Source: Onchocerca volvulus | Taxonomy: Eukaryota > Nematoda > Chromadorea > Rhabditida > Onchocercidae | NCBI GenBank assembly: GCA_000499405.2 | Contig: HG738139.1 | Coordinates: forward strand, 8,394,616 to 8,458,615 | Length of the DNA: 64,000 bases | Direction: 5' to 3' | Part shown: positions 52,001 through 63,985 of the stretch, in pieces | How positions within the stretch are numbered: position 1 is the first letter of the stretch | Layout: each line of letters opens with the position of its first letter | The notes under the pieces: generated by a model | What the model was told of the DNA's origin: nothing | The model's database searches: none | What the model saw: the letters and a program-made list of their open reading frames with translations, nothing else | Translations under genes and position numbers: made by a program

Positions 52001-55000
52001 GCGGTTGAACGAATCGTCCAAAATATTAATATACATCCCGATGCTGTCAGGTAATTCTTTTACACTATTGTCTTCATGAAAGGCTTAATTCTTGTCCAAA
52101 TCATATTATTTTTGAAGTATGAAGAATTTGTTGAATGATTAATATTTCCTAAGCTCATATATGTCCCCATATGTCATAATATGAAAGGCTTGTGAGGTTA
52201 GGCTTGGCGATACTTTCTCATATTTAATACAATTTTTTTTTTCATAAATAGCCATTAGCGACTATTTGTTTCAAAATTATTCAATTTTTATCAGAAATTC
52301 ACTTTTGTGAGGAAATACAATCGTGCACGATATGTCCTTACGAGAAATGCCGGTTATGACAGCAAATAGCAAAACAACGGACAAGTTGCACAATACACGA
52401 AATGTAGCAAAACATTTGGCGAATTTGTGTGTGATTTGATACGACACATAACTGAGATTGTCTGCTTGCTTGCATCTTCTGAAATGCTCTTCAAATGATA
52501 ATAGTCTCAATGTCATATCAGCAATCAGCTTGCTCATTACACTTATCAGCTCCTCAAAATCGAGTGTATAGCATTCGATTGCCAAACTTCCTCATACTTC
52601 TGAAATGTTGTCAACAGAACAGATTATTCTGTTTTGCTTCCAAACCAATTTAAATTTAAAATTTCGTTGCTTACATGTATAACATTATTCCAGCAGAGCA
52701 CAATGCTGACGCATAAATCAAGTTGAATTTCAACTTGATTTATATAAAATGAAATAAATTGAATTAAAACATATCGCTTTGCAGATTCGCTTTGATTACT
52801 TATTCTGGACAAGCACGCATCCATTTTAAATTCAACGATCAACAAATTCGTAACAATTCAGCAGTAATACGATATTTAAATACATTGAAATCTATTAAGG
52901 GTACCACTTCGACGCACATCGCATTACATCAAGCTTACAATCTATTAACGGGCACCGACAGTGGTACAACTTTTTTTTTTCTTTTTTGAATTTTATATTT
53001 TTTGGAATTTTTCTGGAAGGAGCTTTTTTAAATTTATATGTTTCAAGTGAGTAAGTTCAATTTTTAAAAAAGTCAATAATGAAAATACATTTAAATCATT
53101 TTAGAAGCACGTCAAGGAGTCAAAAAGATGATTATCATATTAACGGATGGACATTCGCAGCGTTCACCAGTAGATATGGCGTTACGTCTGAAAAATGAAA
53201 ACATAGAAACTTTCGCTGTAACATTAACTCCAGCACCTTATGCAGATGAAAGTGAACTATTAAGTATGACGCAGAACACGGATCACGTTTTTACACCTGA
53301 TAATTTAGAGGTTCTCACAACAACAAGTTAAATATAAATTTAATCAAAAAAGTGTAATTAAATGTAATCAAAAAAATTAGATATTATGGCGGGTACATTG
53401 GCTTTTCAGTACACTGTTAAATAAAGAAAATTTATAGTTTTTAAGCAATTTGAACACTTTAAATTCTGCACTTTAAATTCTGCGCGTAACATACGAACAT
53501 GTTAAAACCAATATATTGTTAAATTAGAGAGAGTAAGAGAATATTTAATAATAAGAACATTTAATCAAGGCAATTTGCACAAAACTTAACAAATTCAATT
53601 TCAAGTAATGTACCATAGGATTCAATATGACTTTCAATTACTTAGTTTAATAATTGTTCTAAATTTTGTTGTATTTTCTATCCTAACTCATATTAAAACA
53701 AGTTGTAGAACGATTGCCTTCTATATATAAATTCAAAGGTTCATCTATTCCAGAATTTCGAAAGCAAATTTCTCCCGTTCATTGGCTTCGGTTGCATTGG
53801 TGTAGATTTGGGATCTAATCCGAAACCAAGGATTCGTGGAGCTACCGATGTTACTTGTGATAAAAGCTCTGTTACATTTACTGTCCGAACACAACGGCCA
53901 ATGATAGGCCTTATGTATGCACAACAATATCACGATGATAGGAAATGTGTGGAAGCAAGTTTCACTTTATTTAGTAAATTAGAACTGATAGAAGAAAAAA
54001 AAAATACAACTTTCCATGCTACTCGTTTAAAGATCGATTTCTTGTGCAACCGATTTCGAGCAGAAAAATTCTGAGATTTCTAGAATACCATAAACATGCA
54101 AAAATAATTGCATGGGTTGCAGATTACCGTCTTTATCTAATTTGAATTTAAGCTTGAATTCCTGTATTCGAACTGCTTAAAAGAGTTTTACTAAGGTTTA
54201 AAATTATTATTAATGTGCCTATTTAATAATTTATTTTTGCAGAAAACCGACGGATCATCCAGAGAAATCTCGATCACATTTTACGAGGGCACATGTGGCC
54301 TTATTAAAACACCAACTACAGTACCTAATTTTTTTCTTGTTATCGCTGAAAAATTAGATTCAATGATATGGAAGAGAATATTTGTTACCTAATTTATTTT
54401 TCCTCAAACAGATTCTTTAATCGTATTGCATAAAATCTTTGGGATGCTTTTATTCATTTTTATTTATAGCAAATGGATGGTTATATTTTCAACATTACCG
54501 TGATATTGCAATTCCATCCAATTATCATCACAAGAGCCGATCAGGTAATTTGAATTATTTAGAAGCAATTTAATTTATCTAAGACAAATAGGACTAGAAA
54601 CTCGTTTTTTTGTACTGATTTATGGAAATTGCAGGGTTTGAGTGTATCCTGTTTCCATCAACAATCAGTACCACAAGAAGAAATAGGTCGCTCATCAATT
54701 AAGAAACTTAGTGATATCGAATGCACATATCGACTTCATCGATTTGCACCTGATCAGTGTGTTCCTTTGGATGCTAAAGTTGGCGAATCGTTATATCATA
54801 AATGGGAATGCGATAGTCGTAAGTTCTTATTGTGTTCAAATTTTTAACATTGCTAAAGTATTTTAAAATTTTAAATTAATAATTTTCATTATGACCATGG
54901 TATGCAGATGCACTAACAGTCGGTTCTTATTGAGTACAGGTACTGAATATTTTTTAAAATGAATACACTCGTGGGATTACTCTGAAATTGGGCAGAAATT

Positions 55001-55912
55001 TAATTGCAGGTAAACAGAGCAATATATCATGACATTGTATCGGTCTGTAAGATTAAAAATGAACTTTCAGTGTGAATAGTTATCTTCCTGATCCCGTCTT
55101 ATCGGAATTGCTTATTGCTTATGGAAATATTTTTTTATTTCTTAAATGAATTTCAGTTTATTTCAGCACCAAATTACCATTATTTGGTACATGACTGCTT
55201 TGTTAAATCAGAAACGAAAAATACGCTAATTATAGATTCCAAAGGGTAAGCATCGATGGACAGTTTTATCTGCTTTGAATTTAATGTTCAATATCTTTTG
55301 CTTAAATATTCTCATTTGCTTTTTTTTTCAGATGTGAAATAGATCCATATTTCCTGGAAACTCCTGATTATTCGAAATTTCTCGAGAACCCGAAAAAGTA
55401 CCCTGTCTACGTTTTCAAAGAAATGAGTGTGTTCAAATTCCCGGGAGATGGGAATATCGCTTTTAAATGTCAGATGTCATTGTGCGATATGGAAAGCAAT
55501 GATTCATGCAAGGCTATGATTGTTAGTCTTTTTTTTTTTTTAAGGTTTAATAAAATTTTCCCAAATTTTTAAAGACGAAATTAGATGTCTCTTCATACTT
55601 CGACTTAAGAATTACCGACAAGCAAATGCATTTGATCTGTAGCAATCAGGTACTAAATTCTTAAATCTGATTGTCTAACTATTGCATTATTTCATTTATA
55701 GATCAAATGTTTGTTTTGATATATTTTCTTTGAAGCCTCCACGCTGTTCGCATAACGCGACGTTAAGACTGAAACGCGAAATTGAAACGCCAGCTAAGAT
55801 AAAACCTGGATTCTTAACAACGCTTAATGTAGAAACCCGAACAGTGAATGTTTTGGAAAATGAATCAACTCGGCCATCTATTCCCATTAGGTATTGCGAT
55901 ATCAGAATGTAA
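49011..55912 (+). CDS. Cuticlin-like secreted protein: two vWA domains plus ZP domain (CUT-6-like)
   Basis: Fifteen exons: 49011-49131, 50109-50271, 50460-50607, 50997-51176, 51370-51463, 51906-52050, 52785-52963, 53105-53310, 53754-53954, 54243-54320, 54470-54544, 54635-54818, 55167-55245, 55332-55521, 55736-55912; 2220 nt, 739 aa. A signal peptide (MKKMQLIWIFYQLIVITTAI) is followed by vWA1 (about 50-225) with MIDAS DSSGS at 57-61 and vWA2 (about 244-412) with DSSES at 252-256. A ZP module (about 445-680) follows, with regularly spaced cysteines and the FHPIIITRADQGLSVSCF signature. RLKR (692-695) is a furin-type site where ZP proteins are released. No C-terminal membrane span is visible, so a last exon may be missing if AG|GTATTG at 55888-55889 is used. 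Nematode cuticlins polymerise through ZP domains in the cuticle; CUT-6 joins a vWA to a ZP domain. The intron after exon 9 appears to use a GC donor. Confidence 0.88.
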
Positions 55913-56226
55913 ATTGTTTCCAGTGGATCCCAATCTGTGTTTCATCAAACAATCGACAAAAGAATTGCGTCAGAATTTGAGTAATTAAAAAATTTCAAGT
56001 CTCAGAATAAAAAGTGCCGGTATTGCTATCTAAATTCTGAAATTTTTGGAAGAAATTGTAGTTTTGAACATGAACAGTTGTTATTTAATATCGTATTAAA
56101 AATACATTCATTTCTTTATGACTTTCGTTCCATACAGCGGGTATTTCATGTATAAAACAATATTTTTCCCATGCATTGATGATACTGAATATAATTTTGC
56201 TATTTAAATTTTTTTTTTCTAAGAAT

Positions 56227-59200
56227 ATGAGCAAGTCATGGACCAATTATTTTTCACAACACCAAAAGTAAGAAAGTTTATTTCATCTACTTAATCCTTC
56301 CGATCAAAATATTTCATTAGTTTGATATGTACCATGCTTGAATAATTAATTATCTATATAAAAAGACTGTTATGCAGTGTTTTGTCTGATTATTGTGCTT
56401 TTGCTTAAGTTAATTATGATAGTAAGTATTCATTTTGTTTGTATCTAGACATATAAATGTAAATACTAGTAGAGATCTCATCAACTGCAACATTTTTTGA
56501 AAGATCATAGATGCTTTGAAAATAAAATTCAGTTTTGATTGAAATTCTGGAAAATTTCAGTCCTAAAATAATGTTTCCATGTAATGAATCATTTTGAGTA
56601 CATTACTTTTTTGAATTTTTTGTATTGCGGCTTTAGATCCATTTCTTCTTAATATTTGAAATGATCTGCAAGTGATCTTCATTACTTCCAGCTCAGCATA
56701 TAAATACATATCATTTTGTTTTAAGAAAAAGAATAAATGACTGAAAACCATGCTGATAGATCTAATAATTTTTTTCGATAATTTCTATTCAAGCTCTTGA
56801 TGAGGAATTAATTGGACGCAAATATCACTGAATGAGGTAATTGCTTATTTTTTGATGGTGCAGGAGTATTTAAAATAAAAGATATATGTAGGTGTTGTTA
56901 GAAACTGTACGTAAAATTTTGAGTATAAAAGGTCTGAAAGTAAAATAAAAAGTTTCAAGGCTGCTCTATCTAGTTGATGAGACTGTTTATAAAAACATCG
57001 GTAAAAAAAGGAATAAAATAATTGCTTCTCATTATTAAATAGTTCATGAGCAAGTTCGATTCATCGAAGATTCTTTGCATCTGGTAAAAGGATAGCTAAT
57101 CTATAAATAAAAATTTAATGTTGGCTATTACCAGCCTTAAATCTTCAAAAGTTCTTCACCGATTGCTTTCAAATTTTGATATAACGTCGCACTCGAATTA
57201 GCGCACGGTTTTATATAGATATACTTACTTTTTTCTTTTATCTATCACACCTGTGATAGGCAAAAGTAAGTGAGTGGACTAAATCTATTGACCACTCCCA
57301 CTTCATGCAAGTGGACGTGACGTCAGTATGCAACGCTCAGCATCTCAGTAAAAGCATGCGCGTATTCCAATGCAGCAATCTGTCAAAATTTCAGAGTAAT
57401 AGGTAAGAATTTTCGGAAATTCAAAAAAAAAAACTTTCCGAGATTAAAATTTTAAACAAACGAATTTTATGAATTTTAATATTATATATATTTTTAAAGC
57501 GACATAGCAGTAGTAATAGTCCAACAATTCAACTGAGCAGTTTCGAGCTCAAGTTCAAATTCAGTCACAAGTCAATTTTGAGAACAGTTCGGGTGTAATC
57601 GATTTACTGCAGTTCATCCAAATGATGCCTAGCAGAAAAACAAACTTATGTCGTCGTACTCGCGCAACGGAACGAAAGCAACGATTATTTGCAAATCAAA
57701 CTGAGGAAGAACGGGCATCAGTAAACGAACGAGCAAGGCAAAGAATACCACAAATGCAAGAAGAGCGATGTGCAGCCAGACTTGAGGATGCGCGATTGTG
57801 AGTATGCTCATGTCGATCGTGTTCTGCAGCTTCAGACCTGCTTTATTCTGAACGAAATGAACGCGACAGGCTGAAAGTGGTTGGAAGACGTCAACGAGAA
57901 ACAGGAGATCAGCGTCAAACACGACTTCATATTCAGCAATCACGCGATTACAATCGCCTTGCTTTCCGGTACAACCAGCTGATGATTATATTTGAGCCCT
58001 CATGTTCTCATCTGTACTATGACTGAAGTATATCTTTATTGCAAGACTTTGAAATTTAATGAACGAAAGAAATGTCTTGTGCCGCCGGAAAAATTAAACT
58101 GCCTCAACTCGGAGAACCGCCAAAGCCATTAAAATTTTTGCTTGCCGGATATACTGCTGAATCAAAGCATTTCCTATCTATCGTCAGGAATTTCCTATCT
58201 ATAATCCTGCTTCCAAATGACATCGTTCGGCGCAAGAAATCGTAACAATATAATTCATGCCAATTCCCAAAGTGAAAGGACAAATTTATTATGAAGCCGG
58301 ATCCCTGCTTCCATTATCTGATGGTTGGCATAAATTCCCCAAATGTATTTCATCGCTGATAGAAATGATGAAATGAATGCACGCTGCGGAATTTCAACAT
58401 CTTCACGAAAAAATAATTTAGTGCGTTTGTTCAAAAGAGTAATTACATAATGCCATCTGATAGAAGATTGTTATTCATGCTGACAAAACGCCTGTTGGAG
58501 AACATGTGCGAAAATTCGATGCTCCAACAATAAACAAAATGGCAATTATTGTAGTCGGAGATCAATCCCAACCTAGAGGTAGTGTTCTTCGCTAAAGAAA
58601 CGATCAATTGACAAAAGTTGCAGAAACTCATTGATGCTACAATGCCTTGCAACATCCAATTGTTTTTTGATATGGTGCCGATGGATATCAACTCAACATT
58701 AAGATCATAAATCCAATCAGTGGCGAAGAAACAAATAAGAAATGCAGCGCAGTGAACTATTATTCATACCGACTAATGATTCGGAAGAATGAAAACAATC
58801 ATATTTTGAAATGCAGTCAGTTATTTTACCAATATATCGTAGATATGTATGCAGAAGTCGAAACAAACTGTTTGATATTCCGTTTGAAATAAATCATGCT
58901 TCGCTCTGAAGCATACATTCATTTGCGCGTTGCAGCTGTAAATGATGAGCAATACAAATAAAGTTGGAAGACTAACGATTTTGTTATCTTCATATACGGG
59001 TAGTCCTCGTCATACGCATGAGTACGATCAAGATGCAATTGCGTATGGTCGTCATTACGGGCGTCCAGATCTATTCATTACATTCACATGCAATCCAGCT
59101 TGGACGATATATAAAAGCTCCTACTTCTTGGACAATCACCGATAGATAGACAAGACATTACAGCAAGTGTTCTCAGACAGAAACTGAAATCGCTGATGGA

Positions 59201-62200
59201 TTTCACGGTAAATATGAAATATTCGGGTCTGTGCACTGCTTAGTACTCAGTGGAATAGCAAAAGAGAGGATTGCCATACGCGCATGTATCAATCTGGCTC
59301 TATAATAAAATCACTTCAAACGAAACTGACGGTATAATATGTGCTTAAATACCCGATGTCGACGTCGATAAGGAGTTGCGTGAAGTTGTGACAAAAAATA
59401 TGATACATGGACTTTAAGGTACAGATAATCATGTAAAAGTCCGTCGACACTGTTATGAAAACAAATGAAGCGGTCAATTATCCAATAGAATTTTTGAATT
59501 CACTCGATCTGCTAGAGATGCCATCGCATATGCTCCAATTGAAAATCGACAAGCCAAATATCATGCTGCGAAATATCAACCAGCCAAAACTTTGCAACGG
59601 CAAGTGGCTTGCAGTAAAAAAATTAATGAGCAACGTCATAGAAACAACAATCTTCACTAGACTCATCAAAGATGAAGATGTCCTCATTCCTCACACTGCT
59701 ATGATTCCAATGGATATGCCATTTCAATTTAAGAGATTGCAATTCCCAATTCGATTGGCGTTTGCAATCATCATCAACAAAGCTCAGCCTCAGGGCTAAT
59801 CTTTAGAATTGTGTGGTTTAGATTTAGAGACGGATTGTCTCTCACATGAACAATTATATGTTGGTGTTCTAGAAACGACAAACCAGACAATCTCTAAATC
59901 TACAGACAATGGAACAATAAAGAATATTGTATCTTAATACATATAAAATAAACAATGTTTTATATGTAGTAAGATTTGTTTTACTAATAGCAGAATTGAA
60001 AAAGAGACTATAAAGATACAGGGTTTGTCATATTTTTTATGGCGAGCTAAACAATGAATTAGGTAGTATGTGTTTGGTAGATAGGTATATTGAACCTCAG
60101 AAGATAATGAACGGGTGTGATTTGAAATACTAAGTCTCTATGCAATAAGACAGAGTTGATCAACCAGTTTATTCATTTGGAATAAAATATTTATGTAATG
60201 ATGAGGAAATAGTTTCATGCTGATGTGATATTTTAGTTTCTGCAACTAGAGAGTATTAAAAAAACTGGAAAAAGATCGAATGTACCTATATGAAATATCC
60301 ACAAACATTGTGGAATAAATTCTCCCCAACATCAGAAACGTGCACTTTCTTTTTGCTTTTTTTTCCATTTAAACCAGATTAAACTAGAGCAGTGCGTGTA
60401 TATAAAAAATATATAAAAACATGCGCGTATTCGAATGGAACCATGTGCCAAAATTTCAAAGCAATAGATAAGAACTTTCGGAAATCTTAGATTTTGAACT
60501 AATATAGATAAGGAGCGTATTTAAGAAATCTCGAAGATTTGAGATTTTAAATAAACAAACATTTACATTTTTATTTATAAAAAGTAGCTGGATCGGTCAC
60601 GCGGAGCTTGACCGGGTACAGCTAGTTTAAAATAAGCAACAGAACGAACTTTCATGTAATTTTTTCACTGAAAACTTCATTATACGGTTGTGCCTTCAGC
60701 ATAGATCCCTGCTGATAATGAGGTCATGAAATTGTTTTTGCTGGAAACTACAAAGCACGGTCAACTTAAATTAGTGAAAAATCTCTTCCCAATTACACTT
60801 AAATCAAAACTTTACATTCGTCAATCAGAGAAAAACAGATAAAGTATTGCTAATCTTAAAATTTTGAATGGAATCTTTTTCAGGAAAGATGCAGGACATG
60901 ATGCTGAGTCATTCAAAGCTGCTGGGTATTCGGTTTTTTTCCTTAAAAATTTCAGCATTCATTGAGTTCCTGCAATTTAAAGTACTGTAATACCACAGCC
61001 AACGAAAGATAACTCATTGAATACTTTGTTGAAATAAAACCAACAAGTTTACCTAAGTATAACCGATAAAAGAACCGCAACTGTATTGTAATATTTGGAT
61101 CATTATTAATTATCTTAGGCTTCCACTGATTAGACTATTAATAGTACTTCAGTGAAAATGTTGTAGCACTGAAGAGGTAGTAGATTCAAAAGGAAGAGTA
61201 TTACCGAGGCAAATGATTCGCATTCAAAGAACTGAACCTGAAGAAAACGTTGTACGCACTGAACTGCGATTCGTTATTTATCAGTCGAGAAAGGATTTAG
61301 AGGGAAAAGCTCTTTATGAGGTAAGAAAATCTAATAACTGCTCAGTGAAAAAATAATTGATCTTGAAATAACTATAATAAAATTTAAAAATTTAAATTCT
61401 TATTCCAAACAAAGATTATTCCAAAATCAAGGGATTCTATTAACTTTTTGAAATTACTTCATTAATTAAACATAATATTCGATATTGAAAATTAAACAAT
61501 TCAATCAAACAAAAAATTGAAAAAGAACACATTGCTCGGAAAAAATTTTTTTAGTGCATCATTTCAGGAAAATATAATCAATGAGGCGGTGCACTGTTTA
61601 ATGAAGAAATATGCGGAGATGAATTTCGGACAGATGCTGCCATCTCAAATACCCGATGTTAACAAATTTGCAAAGGTTTCAAAATAAATACAATAAAAAC
61701 TATCCGCCTAACTGCCATTAGACAACACAAATTGAATAACTGTACAGAAAGACATAACTAATGAGCAAGGATAACAATTCTCTTTCATATCCATGATTCA
61801 CACTTTGTTTCTGTAAATGATCTAAATTCGTTATCTTCTACAGGCACTATCAAAAGAAAATATATCCATATCACCTTCAAGATGCCTCACTGATAAGAAG
61901 TGGATAATAGAAGCTCAAAAACGACTAGAAGTTTGCCTCATGCACTATATCAACAGATTTTTTTCGTTGAAAGAAAATTATAAAATGACTGATTATAACA
62001 AACCATTTCCAATAAAAATTTCTTGATTTGTCTGTTCCATCGTTAAGCTTACGAAAAGTTGTTTATATAAAAAAGAGTGCTCATCAATGTAATTCAGTAT
62101 ACTCTTAATCATTTGAATGATATTTCAGTCGGTGGCAAAACGAGTGCAGACAATTGAGAAAAGTGCTAACTTGATTGGTCCTGAATTCGCAGCTTTCCAG

Positions 62201-63985
62201 ATGCAACTTGCGTCACTGCTAGCCGATTTAGAGGAACGGAAAAGAGCGGGTGGTAGTCCTGCTCTCCATAATGATCAAGTTATTCGTGAAAAACTCGAAA
62301 AACTACAGCAATTCGCTGCAACAACTGCTCGTGTGAGGGGTCACAAAGAATTTTCAAAAAATTTGATAGTGGGATGGGATAAGAAGGAACTAAACAATTA
62401 AAATAAGTCTTATGCATAAATATTAAAGTTGAAATAAGTCTTATGGATAAACACATAAACTTTAAGTCCTTAAAAAAATAATTTGTCGATCGAATGTGTA
62501 TGCATAAGATTTTTAAATTTGTGAATGAAATTTGACGATGGATAAATTGTTTTTAATTGCAGTATAATAGAGATGTTGCAATGGAGAGAGAATCTATGAT
62601 TTTAATGTCATCTCCTGGGAAAAAACTTTCCTGAGCTGCTCTTCTCTTAGCAATGTTTCCTTTTATCTACCTGCAGTTTAAAGCTTGAAGCTTTGATGTA
62701 CAAGCAAGTATGTCGTTTGAATATTTGAGCATGTTGCAGGCATTTATGAACTTTGACGAGCAACAGCAGAGCCCCAAGCAAACTAATAAGAAGTCTATAA
62801 GCAGATATGCTTAGATATGTTGTAGCAATAAAATATTCCGGATAAAATTGATCTCCCACAATGAAAATAACACATGAAGTGTCAGCAAGAGATAGGATAC
62901 ACATCACAGGCTCACTCCATACCGGATGAGGATGCAGACGGGAAAGAGCACAGGAGATATAAATGTCTTCTTTTATAGAGAATATTCTGCTAACTTCGGA
63001 AGAATATTTCATTAAGGGAAACTGCATTCTGTCCCATCCTTCTCTTCCCATTTTATGCAACAAAAAGATCATAGAAAAAGAAGCCATAACTCGAAGCCAT
63101 CAATAAAAAACTCAAAAAAAATGGTCTGAATTATGCAAAATAAGAACCAGAACTTAAAATGAATCACAAGTCGTATATTTTCATTAAATGCACCAAGTGA
63201 AATTTAACTCTGCCTACAAAGATTATATCCGTCGGATAAAAGTCCACATTACACTTCACTACCGTCCTATCCTGCCTATGTTATCATTCCTCGCATTTCT
63301 AGCAATCCTCATACTCTCTTCTCAGCTAATACCTCTTCACTCTTTTTACTCTCATATCATCAACACATTATTTCCAAATACTTCTCAATCTTCACCAAAT
63401 ACTATTCCCATCTCCCTCAAACCACCCTCCATTGAAATGCATAAATCTCGACCAATTCTTCACCTCCCAACAACTTCTTTTCTGTACCTAACCCTTACTT
63501 GGACATCTTGCATCATAGTTGCATGCTACGAAGTGGTGAAATGAAATACGTCGTTAAAACATCGTTGATGTAAAATGATGCTATGATGAATTGTACTGGG
63601 TGCTGGAGTATCGCTAGCCCTTAATTTTTTTTTTTTGGATTGGAAGTTTTTCTCGCGGTTGATTTCCTTCTGTTCCTTTCATTCCTTTTTTATCAAAAAT
63701 AAGAGCGACAGGATACTGAATTTATATACTCTATCTTGCAGTGTTTTTTCCCTGACATAGAATAATTTCAAAATATGAAGGTGCTGCTTGAGTTTGATGC
63801 GTAAATTTTCTAGTTAGTATTATCAATCTACAACAGAGTTCCATTTTAGTTTTATCCATTGTGACTGATGAAACTCATTGCAGCTTTCTGTAGTAGCGAA
63901 AGAAATTAATAATTTAGTCAAACGTATGACTGAATTGGAGCCAATTAGAATCAAGCAAAAAAGTCCTCGAAAAAATCGGAGAAAA
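56227..63985 (+). CDS. Unrecognised coiled-coil protein gene, 5' part (runs off the window)
   Basis: Seven exons with consistent phases: 56227-56267, 60884-60925, 61167-61320, 61568-61675, 61844-61930, 62129-62332, 63884-63985; 246 codons to a donor (AAA|GTATG) at the window edge. The protein starts MSKSWTNYFSQHQKKDAGHD. It has a probable globular part (RTELRFVIYQSRKDLEGKAL, EAVHCLMKKYAEMNFGQMLP) and then helical, coiled-coil-like segments (SVAKRVQTIEKSANLIGPEF, QLASLLADLEERKRA, REKLEKLQQFAATTARLSVV, AKEINNLVKRMTELEP) ending in a basic patch. I cannot name the family. The 4.6-kb first intron contains a Helitron in the same orientation. The ATG lies 314 bp after the cuticlin-like stop codon, preceded by a long T tract and TTTTCTAAG, which suits trans-splicing in an operon. 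The exon 6 donor is taken as CGT|GTGAGG because this is the only phase-0 option before the next exon. Confidence 0.7.
57242..57259. repeat. Perfect 8-bp inverted repeat in Helitron 5' region
   Basis: CTATCACA, two bases, then TGTGATAG, about 140 bp inside the Helitron 5' end. Its role is unknown. Confidence 0.7.
57354..57500 (+). repeat. Helitron internal direct repeat, copy 1
   Basis: Begins GCATGCGCGTATTC and continues with CAAAATTTCA..GTAATAGGTAAGAA and TTTCGGAAAT, then A-rich sequence and TTTTAAACAAACGA. It resembles 60420-60585 in the same order and orientation, with many point differences. Confidence 0.65.
57622..59937 (+). pseudogene. Helitron Rep/helicase remnants, multiply broken and internally deleted
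   Basis: Rolling-circle replicase-helicase fragments in order. An N-terminal basic part (MMPSRKTNLCRRTRATERKQ) is stopped by TGA at 57799. Shifted pieces with the zinc-finger and Rep-upstream region lie at about 57840-58900. RHTHEYDQDAIAYGRHYGRP and DLFITFTCNPAW at 58942-59145 come from the conserved region next to the HUH Rep domain. VVTKNMIHGL at about 59385-59414 is followed by a stop. The frame then jumps to the helicase C terminus at 59455-59799 (INQPKLCNGKWLAVKKLM, then QFKRLQFPIRLAFAIIINKA). The rest (ELCGLDLETDCLSHEQLYV) lies beyond an in-frame TAG. Most helicase motifs between Rep and the C terminus are absent. It cannot make a functional protein. Confidence 0.85.
60420..60585 (+). 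repeat. Helitron internal direct repeat, copy 2
   Basis: Begins CATGCGCGTATTC, then CAAAATTTCAAAGCAATAG, AAGAACTTTCGGAAATC and TTTTAAATAAACAAAC, matching the copy at 57354-57500 about 3.07 kb upstream. This copy leads directly into the 3' terminal hairpin and CTAG. Confidence 0.65.

Larger units (their letters stand above)
57100..60625 (+). mobile_element. Decayed Helitron with both termini preserved
   Basis: The 5' end is TC within A|TCTATAAATAAAAATTTAATG, a typical Helitron start. The 3' end is CTAG at 60622-60625 followed by host T, so the element sits between A and T as Helitrons do, without target duplication or terminal inverted repeats. A subterminal hairpin, CGGTCA ... TGACCG, lies about 8 bases before the CTAG. 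Between the ends are broken Rep/helicase remnants. At 3526 bp it is shorter than an intact autonomous element (usually 5-8 kb or more), because much of the helicase is missing. It lies in the first intron of the coiled-coil gene, same strand. Confidence 0.88.

Noticed and set aside
52277..52585. 102-codon minus-strand frame
   Set aside because: It falls in an intron of the cuticlin-like gene and has no recognisable feature or splice context.
53311..53331. Stop codon after the second vWA domain, suggesting a shorter protein
   Set aside because: An in-phase donor at GAG|GTTCTC (53310/53311) connects to the ZP exons, and the CUT-6 architecture supports one gene. The weak donor leaves some doubt.
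62333..62401. In-frame extension of the coiled-coil exon to TAA at 62401
   Set aside because: A GTGAGG donor at 62333 splices in phase to the exon at 63884, which continues the same coiled-coil character. An alternative short isoform remains possible.
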